A stretch of DNA of 64,000 nucleotides from Euphorbia lathyris (Eukaryota; Streptophyta; Magnoliopsida; Malpighiales; Euphorbiaceae): contig NC_088913.1 in the NCBI RefSeq assembly GCF_963576675.1, forward strand, positions 873,001 to 937,000. Direction: 5' to 3'. Each line of letters begins with the position of its first letter. Position 1 is the first letter of the stretch. The position numbers and the translations under genes are program-made. The notes beneath the pieces are model-generated. The model was not told the origin of the DNA and searched no databases. It worked only from the letters and a program-made list of their open reading frames with translations. Below are positions 9,354 to 18,374 of the stretch, piece after piece.

Positions 9354-11642
9354 AAAAATCAAGTATTTGAGAACTGATAATGGCACAGAATACACAGATT
9401 CGGGTTTCATTCAGTTCTGTGAGGAGCATGGAATTCAGAGGCACTTCACAGTGCATAAAACTCCACAGCAGAATGGGGTTGCTGAAAGGATGAATCGGAC
9501 TTTGACTGAAAGGACTCGTTGTTTGAGACTGAATGTAGAGCTTCCTAAACGCTTCTAGGCAGAAGCAGTGAGTATGGCTTGTTATCTCATCAACAGATCA
9601 CCAAGAGCATCTTTGGGAGGAAAAACCGCAGAAGAGGTATGGACTAATAAAGATATTGATTTTGGTCATTTACGTATTTTTGGTTGTCCTGCTTTTGTGC
9701 ATGTTCCTGAAGATGAGAGGTCAAATTTGGATGCAAAATTAAAGCAGTGCATCTTTCTGGGTTACAAGAAAGTTGTGAAAGGCTACAAATTTTGGGATCC
9801 AGTTTCAAAGAAGATGGTGATTAGCAGAGATGCTGTTTTTGATGAAAAGTCCATGTTACAGCAGAATAAAGAGGTTGTGCAGATTGAGCAGATTGAGTCA
9901 GAACATACTCCAGCAGAAATAGTTGAGAGAGGTGAAAGCTCAGATTCAGCCTCAAGTGGTTCCAACACCACTAATTTGAAGGACTATAATTTGGCGCGAG
10001 ACAGAAAGAGGCGCACAAATGTCAAGGCTCCAACCAGATTCGAAGACATGGTCTCTTATGCACTTAATATAGGCAGTGATGATCCAACAACTTTTCAAGA
10101 AGCAATCACTAGCCGGGAGAAAGAAAGATTGACGGGTGCAATGGTAGAGGAGATGGAGTCTTTACATAAGAATCAGACTTGGGAGTTGTCTCGACTTCCA
10201 GAAGGAAAGAAAGCCCTTCGGTGTATGTGGGTTCTGAAGAAGAAGCCACCAGTATCAGAAAAAGAGGGGGAGAAGTTCAAGGCTCGATTGGTAGCCAAAG
10301 GTTTTACACAGAAGAAAGGAGTGGATTATGATGAGATCTTTTCTCCTGTAGTCCGACATACTTCAATCAGATCAGTACTTGCTCTTGTTGCCACTCAGAA
10401 TTTGCATTTAGAGCAGATGGATGTCAAGACTGCCTTCTTGCATGGTTATTTGGAGGAGGAGATTTATATGCAGCAACCTGAAGGTTTCGTTCAGCCCGGC
10501 CAAGAGCATTTGGTTTGCAAGTTGAAGAGATCTTTGTATGGACTCAAGCAGTCCCCGAGGCAGTGGTATAAACGGTTTGACTCCTACATGATTCAAATTG
10601 GCTATAAGCAATGTGAGTATGATTGTTGTGTGTATGTTAAGAGCCTTACTGATGGTTCTTCTATTTTTCTGCTACTGTATGTTGACGATATGTTGATTGC
10701 TGCCAAGAATATGGATGATGTTGTTGGTTTGAAAGCTTTGTTGAGTCAGGAATTTGATATGAAGGACTTAGGGGCTGCTAGGAAAATTCTTGGGATGGAG
10801 ATTCGCAGAGATAGAAGCTCTAGGAAACTGTGGTTAACTCAGCAAGGTTATGTTGAGAAGGTGTTAGACAGATTCGCTATGAGCAATGCAAAGCCTGTGA
10901 GCACTCCATTAGCAAATCACTTCAAGCTTTCTGAAGAACAATGCCCTGAGACAGACGAGGAGATTGATGATATGGCTAAGGTTCCTTATGTTAGTGCAGT
11001 TGGGTGCTTGATGTATGCCATGGTATGCACTCGTCCTGATTTAGCTCATGTTGTTAGTCAAGTTTGTAAATACATGTCTAAACTAGGAAGGCGACATTGG
11101 GAGGCAGTCAAGTGGATCTTCAGGTATTTGAAAGGTACAGTTGAGCATGGATTGTTGTTTGGTGGTCAACATGGTGAACCGTTGGTTGAAGTGTATGTGG
11201 ATGCAGATTATGCCGGTGATCTGGATAATAGGAGGTCTACGACAGGGTATGTGTTTACTCTAGGTGGAGGACCTATTTGTTGGAGATCAACACTTCAGTC
11301 TACTATTGCATTATCGACGACTGAAGCAGAGTATATGGCATTAGCTGAAGCTGCAAAGGAAGCTTTATGGCTTACTGGTTTGGTGAAAGAATTGGGTGTT
11401 CAGCAAGGTGGAGTTGAACTACATTGTGACAGTTAGAGTGCCATTTATTTGGCAAAGAATCAGGTGTATCATACCAGAACCAAGCGCATTGCTGTTAGGT
11501 ATCATAAGATCAGAGAGTTGATTACATCTGGGGAGATTTTGTTGCTAAAAGTTCATACTTCAGAGAATGCAGCTGATATGTTGACCAAACCAGTTACTTC
11601 TGACAAATTCAAACATTGTTTGGATTTGTTGGATGTTTGCAT
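9354..11642 (+). pseudogene. Ty1/Copia pol, 5'-truncated and inactivated
   Basis: The order integrase, reverse transcriptase, RNase H identifies a Copia element. The sequence enters inside the integrase core at 'KYLRTDNGTEY'. Then come 'CYLINRSP' and the 'FGCPAFVHVP' region, the RT (PPVSEKEGEKFKARLVAKGF, 'LYVDDMLIAAK' at about 10675), and RNase H ('YVDADYAGDLDNRRSTTGYV', 'STTEAEYMALAEA'). Gag, protease, the integrase N-terminus and the 5' LTR are absent. Two single-base nonsense changes interrupt the frame: TAG at 9556-9558 where the family has Trp, and TAG at 11434-11436 where the family has Gln. The body is otherwise open and well preserved, which suggests a fairly recent element. It starts abruptly against LINE sequence. 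Confidence 0.9.
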
Positions 11643-11833
11643 TATTGGGAATACATCCCAAGTCCCACATCAGAAAGATATAAGAAAGTTGCATGGTTTA
11701 TAAAGAAGTTCACCAACTACATTAGTATGAGGACTTTTGGGAAAGAGCCCAAAAACAAATCCGTGCGGGCTTGGCTCAAAGCGGACAATATCATACTAAT
11801 GGTGGAGCTGTTGGTGAACTTGTGGGCCCTACA
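11643..11833 (+). repeat. LTR copy 1 (followed by a primer-binding site)
   Basis: 191 bp starting TATTGGGAATACATCCCAAG (the expected TG is mutated to TA) and ending CCCTACA. It matches 12205-12395 at nearly every base. It lies directly after the last pol codons and overlaps their frame. Two bases later comes a primer-binding site, so it behaves as a 5' LTR, not as the 3' LTR expected after pol. Confidence 0.8.
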
Positions 11834-11835
11834 AA

Positions 11836-11848
11836 TGGTATCAGAGCC
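11836..11848 (+). promoter_or_regulatory. Primer-binding site for initiator tRNA-Met
   Basis: TGGTATCAGAGCC starts two bases after the LTR end at 11833. This is the standard complement of the plant initiator tRNA-Met 3' end used to prime minus-strand synthesis in Copia and TRIM elements. Confidence 0.85.
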
Positions 11849-11893
11849 GGTGGTTCGGCTGGAAGAACATGCATGAGATCAGATGTGGGAGGT

Positions 11894-12177
11894 TCTCAGT
11901 GTGACCTCGCGATGGGAAATCTGTGGTTGGTGCCTTGTGTCGAAAGTCTTCCTGATATTGTGGTGGTCAGACGGCGTGTTTCGCGGGTTGGCGACGGTAC
12001 AAGATGATTAGACAGATTATCGCTCAAGGGGAGGCTCTTAGTGTGACCTTGCGATGGGAAATCTGTGGTTGGTGCCTTGTGTCGAAAGTCTTCCTGATAT
12101 TGTGGTGGTTAGGCGGCGTGTTTCGCGGGTTGGCGGCGGTACAAGATGATTAGACAGATTGTCGCTGAAGGGGAGGC
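11894..12177 (+). repeat. Two tandem copies of a 142-bp leader segment
   Basis: 11894-12035 and 12036-12177 are near-identical, sharing GTGACC, 'GATGGGAAATCTGTGGTTGG', 'CGTGTTTCGCGGGTTGGCG' and ending 'AAGGGGAGGCT'. They form most of the non-coding interior between the two LTRs. The repeat unit ends in a purine-rich, PPT-like run, so this may be a duplicated leader or pre-PPT segment. Confidence 0.8.
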
Positions 12178-12204
12178 TTGTGGTCCTTGGTCTGAGGGGA
12201 GGAT

Positions 12205-12395
12205 TGTTGGGAATACATCCCAAGTCCCACATCGGAAAGATATAAGAAAGTTGCATGGTTTATAAAGAAGTTCACCAACTACATTAGTATGAGGCCTTTT
12301 GGGAAAGAGCCCAAAAACAAATCCGTGCGGGCTTGGCCCAAAGCGGGCAATATCATACTAATGGTGGAGCTGTTGGTGAACTTGTGGACCCTATA
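12205..12395 (+). repeat. LTR copy 2 (3' LTR), preceded by a polypurine tract
   Basis: 191 bp from TGTTGGGAATACATCCCAAG to CCCTATA. A polypurine tract (GAGGGGAGGA, 12194-12203) sits one base before it, as expected for a 3' LTR. Immediately after it the sequence is intron 1 of an F-box gene (GGGAATATTTGATAG; compare GGAAATATTTGATAG at 1527). No 5-bp target duplication matches the other end of the unit, so the insertion has been rearranged. Confidence 0.8.
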
Positions 12396-13137
12396 GGGAA
12401 TATTTGATAGCTTTTAAATGGAAGTGTGTTTTTCAGTTTTATATCTACACTATTGATTCTGAATTTTCATTCTTATTATTGTTTGAAGACTTTATTAGAG
12501 TTGGAAGTAGAAGGTCTGTCTTCTCCGTTGTTAAACTGCGAATGTTTGACTGTGGATGGTACTAATTTTGATGAGCATCTCCGGGGAATTGTATGTGTAA
12601 TTCGCAGTTCACCTATGCTTGAAAAATTAGTTATAAAGTTGGGGCTGTATCAGGTAAAATTTGTTGGAACCAATCTGCATTTCAAATTTAATAAACATAT
12701 TATGGAGTTTGCAGCAACATATGGTGGAAATCCATCAGAGTTGATTTCCATCCTAATTCAATTCAATTTCCATCTGTTCTTCATTTAGTTGTTGGAGCTA
12801 ACAAACTCTTTATCTCCAGTGCCAAATGACTGCAGATCTTCCGGACATTAACGATTCCAGAGAGAAGAAATATGGGAATTCAGATGGGACTGATTTCAAT
12901 TGTTTCGTGTCACACTTAAAGACTGTTGAGATTATAGGCCTCTCAGACGGAGAGAGTCAATGTAAGCTTGTTCTCCACTTTGTTGAGTTTCTACTTAAGA
13001 ATGCAATAGCATTGGAAAAGATGGTCTTGGTATTAAAAGATGGCGGAACAGATCTTGTGGATAAACTTTCTCAAAAGTTGTTAAGCATCCCAAAATGTTC
13101 TCGACATGCTATTGTCGAGTTATTGTGTTCCGACTAG
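12396..13137 (+). pseudogene. F-box/FBD gene 3' half, type A, gene 2
   Basis: Only the end of intron 1, exon 2 (12489-12653, 165 bp) and exon 3 (12820-13137) remain. They encode the last LRRs and a complete FBD domain (LKTVEIIGLSDGESQCKLVL, ending 'HAIVELLCSD'). Splice sites match gene 1. Exon 1 with the F-box is absent: the retroelement LTR abuts intron 1, and LINE debris lies on the far side of the element. Without an F-box it cannot act as an SCF adaptor. The surviving exons show no stop, so the loss may be recent, or an LTR-driven transcript is possible. Confidence 0.85.
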
Positions 13138-14002
13138 GAAGTTGATAGAGAATAGGCTGCAAATATCCCGAATCAGAACCAAATTCATGGAAGGTATATG
13201 CTAGATAGTTTTGGGGGAAGTTGTTCTGTTTTACACATGGACTGGGCTGAATCAGTTATAAATCTGTTTGCGGGCAAAATTATAGTTTTGGGGAAAGTTG
13301 AACTTTATCCCTATTGTAAGAAATAGCTTAATTATAGTTTTGGTAAAATCCTAACTCAATTTTGCCTGGTTCCAAGGAATTTGTTGGTAATTTTTGCTGA
13401 TATTTACTGATATTTACTGGTAATTTTTGGTTGGTAATTTTTGCTGATATTGACTGATTTTTACTCATAATTTGTTGGTAAATTCCTAACTCAATTTTTA
13501 CTGAGAAAAGGGTAAAATTGAGTTAAAGTTTCTGCTATGGATCAGAATTGGACTATTTTGAAGTTAAAATTGCAAAATTCTGATAACTTTAGAGGTAAAT
13601 TTGATTCTTTATTTATTTATTTCTTTATTTATTTATTTCTGTGATATGTATATCCAAATATGTAGAACATCTTAAAAAGTTTTAGAAGTTTTTTCGGGAT
13701 ATGAGCTAATTTTAGTTCTAAGGTTATCGGGCGAAGTTCAACTTTACATGTGGTACGGAATAACTTACTTTTCCATGTTAGAAATTCAACTCAATTTTGC
13801 CTCTTTCTGAAGGAGTTTTTGCGTTAGTTTTTGTTAGTATTTTGAAGTTTATATCATAAGGGAAAATTGAATAATTTTGCATGATGGGGGAAAATTCAAC
13901 TTCATAAATTTAACTCTTTTCCAAATTTGTATAACATGTTTGAAAGTTTTAGATATTTTATGGGATAAGAGTTCATCTAGCTCAATTTTATTCATTTCTA
14001 AG
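13138..14002. repeat. Type A 3' flank with minisatellite
   Basis: Starts as the shared 3' flank (GGAAGTTGATAGAGAATAGG). Then comes an imperfect minisatellite at about 13380-13490 built on 'GGTAATTTTTGCTGATATTT', and a TTTA/TTTC-rich microsatellite at about 13604-13640. No gene. Confidence 0.6.
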
Positions 14003-14163
14003 GATCCGTTTGGCTACTTGATGTTTGTTGTTTCTATTTGCTGATTGCCTTTGGAAAAGGCTGCTTTTCCAAAAAAGCAAAGTTTTTCTGCTTTTGTAAA
14101 AAACTACTTTTCAGAGGTAAAATACAAACAGGAGGTGAAAGTAGGTAAACAAACACCCTCAAA
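14003..14163. mobile_element. MITE related to the copy at 42277-42523
   Basis: Left 'CCGTTTGGCTACTTGATGTT' and right 'GTAGGTAAACAAACACCCTC' are inverted relatives of the ends at 42277-42523, and the inner 'GAAAAGGCTGCTTTTCCAAA' matches that copy in reverse orientation. It is non-coding. No clear target duplication. Confidence 0.55.
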
Positions 14164-14384
14164 ATAATTCCATCACCAAATTTATGTTTTATTTACTTAG
14201 AAAATGGTAGAGACTAAAATGAGATCCCCTCACCAATTTTGGTGATCTGATTTCTTCTCAATCTTTCGGCATGTTTTACAAAACTGCTACCAAACTTAAG
14301 CTCTTGACTTCAACAATCCAAGTCTAAGTTTTGAAGTGAGAAATATGCTATTTGAGAAGGCAAAAGGATATAACAAGAAAATCG

Positions 14385-15005
14385 GACTGGTCGGTTCAAA
14401 TCGCGAATTAGTCAGGTTTTCGGTCCAGTTGATACTAGTTTTTAATAAGCAAAATAAACTAGTTGAACTGTTTGAACTGAGCGAGTCAACTGTGAACCGG
14501 TCCGGTTGAGCGGTTTAATTCGGTTAAACCATTCACCCATGTTTAATTTGAAAAAAATAATTGTGTTGAAGGAGAGATTTAAACATGAAAAAAATAATTG
14601 TGTTGAAGGAGAGATTCCAACCTAGACCATTAGGTATCACTATATACATCTTACAATATAACAATATATATTTATATATTATACTAATATTTAAAATTTA
14701 TAATTTATAATATTATTTAGTATTTATTTTTATATATTTTGATAAATATTATTAAAAACTTAATCGATTTCGCAATATAAACAAAGTTTACTTAGTATTT
14801 AAATTTTATATATATTTAAAATAAAATTTAAAACTCTTAGTAAATTTTATAATTTAAATTAAATTAATATATATATATATATATATGTATTATTTATGAG
14901 ATCATCTGGTTTAACCAATCCGAATCTATCGATTGAATCAATTGATCCTTAACTCAGTTGTTAATCCAATTTAACTTTTGATCCGATTTTTAAAACATTG
15001 TAAAA
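14385..15005. repeat. AT-rich repeat with CCGGTT-type ends
   Basis: The left part (GGTCGGTTCAAATCGCG, then 'GAACCGGTCCGGTTGAGCGG') and right part (GGTTTAACCAATCCGAATC) are partly inverted, framing an AT-rich core with an (AT)n run at about 14867-14886. It resembles a common class of plant non-coding element. Class and borders are uncertain, and no gene is visible. Positions 14164-14384 hold nothing recognisable. Confidence 0.35.
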
Positions 15006-15189
15006 AAAAAAACAAATCATGGCAATTGTCATAAGATCTCTTGGGCTCTGCCCATCATATAACAATGTTTGTTAAGAGGGGTTAGATCAATGGAGAAATA
15101 GACTATCGAGGTATATATCTATGCTAAAATGTATAATTTAAGAATAAAGTAAAAAAAAAATATATTTGTGGTTTATTTGATTTGTATAA

Positions 15190-15513
15190 TCATAGTGCTT
15201 TGGATGGGATTGTAGACTCGTTTGTAACGAAAGCCCTGTCTATTAAGGAGGCTCTTAGTTGGTTGAAGTTTCATAATATGCACCATGTGGATATCCGTTG
15301 TCTGGTGGTTGTCAACATCATCAACGATCAATATGCTGGTTTTCTTACCTTTCTGATATTATTTTGGACTGTCGTTGTTTGTTTAGAGATTTAGATTTTG
15401 TTTCTATCTCGTTTGTTAAACGTTCAGCGAATCTAACAGCTCATAACTTAGTTAAGGTGGTTAGATCGAAGTTTGTTCATAGAGAGTGGGACTGTCCACC
15501 CTATCTTATTTGC
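15190..15513 (+). pseudogene. LINE RNase H remnant
   Basis: Two overlapping frames reconstruct one RNase H-like domain of a plant LINE: 'ALSIKEALSWLKFHNMHHVD' then, after a frameshift near 15300-15330, 'DLDFVSISFVKRSANLTAHN'. These match the family's central helix and C-terminal 'VPRSANxxAH' motif. It ends at 'REWDCPPYLIC'. No RT is nearby, so this is an isolated 3' piece. Confidence 0.65.
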
Positions 15514-15519
15514 TAATTT

Positions 15520-16100
15520 TATTAAATGAGAATTTTGTGTTTGTTTCAATAATTTTTATTGCACAATCAGGTATTTTGATGTAGAGATAAATTGAGAAAA
15601 AGAAACAATATATGTTTAATCTTAAATAAAAAAAAATCAAACTTGAAGTAACTAAAACTACTGGATATAAGTAAAGACTATACTTTGCAAGAAGCTTTGA
15701 TAAAAAAAAAATGAATTTCAAATTGATTAAGTTTTTATTTTGTTTTTATTTAATTTTTTCTCGAAATTTTTTAGTTTGTTTTTAGGATTTATTATTAAAA
15801 ATAGTTCCTTTATAAATACAATTTTCATATTATTTTTTCCTAAAGTTCTAGTAGAATCCAAATTAATATTTGGATCATTGGAATACTTTTTAAAATTATT
15901 ATTTATTTACTATTATTTTCTTAATTTGTATTAGGTTTTTATTACTAAATAGATTTTAACCTCATTTTATTTCTAAGGTTTAGGAGTATTCCAAGGAATA
16001 TTCCAAACATTAAAACATTTTTTAGAATATTTGAGTAATTATTATGATTTTCTAAATTTTTTAGCTTTTATTTAATTTAATTTTCAATAAAAAAATAAAA
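15520..16100. other. AT-rich spacer, no gene
   Basis: Very AT-rich. The ORFs on both strands (15506-15721 minus, 15740-15934 plus) are low-complexity Phe/Ile/Lys/Leu translations and not credible. Confidence 0.6.
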
Positions 16101-16104
16101 GTTC

Positions 16105-16600
16105 ATCGATATAAGTCTACTTCTGTTTCTAGGGATTCTGAGAATATCAAAATATGATATTCTCTCCATGGAATATATATCGAGAGTCTTTAGGTGATGA
16201 TCATAAATCTTCTAAGTTTTCGCCAGTATAACCAGTATTCTTGTCAGTAATTATTGTGATTGTTATAGGATTATCGAAACGAAGTAACAAGTATATAAGG
16301 GTTTGACATACTTTTGAGCAGAATATGAGGATAATTAGATGTAAATACTTTGTATAAAAATGGAATTTTATTGATACAAGTGCTACTTCCGTTCCTAGGG
16401 ATTCCGAGAATATTAAAAATCTTGGTATTCTTTCTATGGAATAATCCCGATGGCTTTTAGGAAATGATCATAATCTTCCGAAAAATGATATTAAATTGAT
16501 AATTATCTCGACTGTTATAGGATTTTCGAAACGAAGTAACAAACATACAAGATTTCAGCGTATTTTTCGGAATATGGAGGTAATTATTGCAAATGTCATA
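16105..16600 (+). repeat. Diverged tandem repeat of about 250 bp, two copies
   Basis: Copy 1 (about 16105-16355) and copy 2 (about 16362-16600) share 'CCTAGGGATTC.GAGAATAT', 'GATGATCATAA.CTTC', 'TGTTATAGGATT.TCGAAACG' and 'AAGTAACAA'. Gaps and substitutions show the duplication is old. It is non-coding, of unknown origin. Positions 16601-16930 hold nothing recognisable. Confidence 0.6.
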
Positions 16601-16934
16601 TTTGATTAGAAATGTTTTTTCAAAACTAATTCCTCAATACTTTCATGATTTTGAATATATTTTTATCATTTTCTTAAAATAAACTATTTTATATAAACTC
16701 ACTATTAGTCAAACTTTGGATATATTCATGTTCATCATTCCAATTCTTAAATCAAACCAAATTAACTTGTTATATTTGCAACTTGTTTGAATGAATCTAA
16801 GAAGTCAGAATAATAACCACTTGTTGATCTATCGATTTCGCATAAATAGCAATTATCCAGGGTTGAATGTGAAGTAGAAATCTCATGAAATGAATTGATT
16901 AAGAGATATTTAAGGAACTCTGAATTACGGTATA

Positions 16935-17330
16935 GTAGTTATAAAAGTCCACAAACTCCATCTCTGAAGGGTATGATAGTCCCATTGCGGCGTCTGCTGT
17001 ATCTATTATTTCTTAGTGAGTAGAAAATAACTCGAGTGATGATTCTCATTATCCTTCGGGGAGGGGTGTTTGCCCCATTCATGCACCGAAGAACCCAACT
17101 ACAAAAAAGAAAATGAAACGGTATTATAAGGATTCTTCCCTTCAAAGTCGTGTGACCTGTTCCTAATATGAATGACGAACATGAAGGAACCACTAAAAGG
17201 AAATCTGTAGAGTGAAAGAATCCAATTCGCAAAATCTCCCCATGCACCCACGGTAGGAAAATCCCCTCACGATCGCGTGTGTACTTTTCGGACTGCTAAC
17301 AACAGAGCAGACAAATCACACCCTATTAAG
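16935..17330. other. GC-richer segment of unknown origin
   Basis: This stretch is visibly less AT-rich than its surroundings. It carries a 102-codon minus-strand ORF (17247-16939, starting MHGEILRIGFFHSTDFLLVV) with no family I can identify. The composition would fit an inserted organelle fragment, but I cannot confirm any organelle gene. The function is unknown. Confidence 0.25.
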
Positions 17331-17333
17331 AAC

Positions 17334-17478
17334 GACTAAAACACCCTTAATCCTTTGATAAGGCTTTCCACGAAATGTGTTAATTACTTCTCATTTGCTA
17401 AAGGAAACACACGTTGCTATATCTGCAAGTATAGGAGATATTACTTGAAGTGGAGATGGATCAACCTTGAGCAAGAAT
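17334..17478 (+). pseudogene. Decayed RD21-like granulin exon fragment
   Basis: Translating + in one frame gives 'LIRLSTKCVNYFSFAKGNTR', then 'CYICKYRRYYLKWRW'. This follows the proline-linker/granulin junction of RD21-type cysteine proteases ('KPP..CDNYYSC.EGNTCCC.YEY..YCF.WGCC'), with many cysteines replaced. It is more decayed than the copies at 30405, 31900, 45795 and 59785. It cannot fold as a granulin. Confidence 0.5.
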
Positions 17479-17480
17479 AA

Positions 17481-18052
17481 GGTGCTGTTTGATAAAAATG
17501 AAAATTAAGTGCTGAAAAAATAAGTACTGAATTTTAAGTGCTGAAAATATTGAGTGATATAATTATTATAAAAATATTAGTTGATAATGTTTAACTTAAA
17601 ATGTTAAGTTAAATGTTTTGGCTTACCAAAATAAGTGCTTTTTAACTTAATTTATTAATTTAAGTGGTGAGAAAATAATTGTTATCAAACGCACTTAAAT
17701 TAAATAAGTGCTTAATATTTTAATTTAAGTCATTAAGGTGCTGTTTGATAAAACTGAAAATTAAGTGCTGAAAAAATAAGTACTGAATTTTAAGTGCTGA
17801 ATATTATAAGTGCTGAAAATATTGAATGATTTAATTTAAAAAAAAATATTAGTTGATAATGTTTAACTTAAAATGATAAGTTAAATATTTTGACTTATCA
17901 AAATAAGTGGTTTTTAACTTAATTAACTAATTTAAGTGGTGGAAAAAACAATCGTTATCAAACGCACTTAAATTAAATAAGTGCTTAACATTTTAATTTA
18001 AGCAATTAAGTGGTTTATCAAACAAGGCCTTAAGTGGCTTATCAAATAAAGC
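17481..18052. mobile_element. Tandemly duplicated MITE (TTTGATAA-type)
   Basis: The unit starts GGTGCTGTTTGATAAAA at 17481 and again at 17737, a period of 256. It ends with inverted 'TTATCAAACAAGGCCTT' (about 18015-18031) and a second terminus 'GGCTTATCAAATAAAGCC' (to about 18052). Subterminal 'TTAAGTGCTGAAAA' repeats are typical of this plant MITE group. It is non-coding. Positions 18053-18370 are AT-rich with no gene. Confidence 0.6.
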
Positions 18053-18374
18053 CTAATTCATTAGGAAAAAGAGATTTGTTGTGCAAGTTCATTATTACGG
18101 GTAGCTCCTATAAATGACTAGACTAATAGTAGCATTGAAATGCATGCAAATATATGTATTGAGGGGATAACGTATAGAGGGGATAACGATTACATCATGT
18201 GATGTGTCAAATTGTGTGTGTTAGGATTTTAATATTGGAATTTGAAATTATATTATTTTATATTTCAGAGCTAAATTGACTACTTTTCAAAAAAAAATAA
18301 AACTATTTTGATATTTTATTTCGATTTAGATTGATATGAACTCATTTAACTACATTGAAATTTAATGATTTTTT

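Noticed and set aside
11643..12395. Cassandra-type TRIM with 5S rRNA sequence
   Set aside because: The LTRs show no 5S rRNA-like box, so the unit was not assigned to Cassandra.
15506..15934. AT-rich ORFs on both strands
   Set aside because: Low-complexity Phe/Ile/Leu/Lys translations without conservation.
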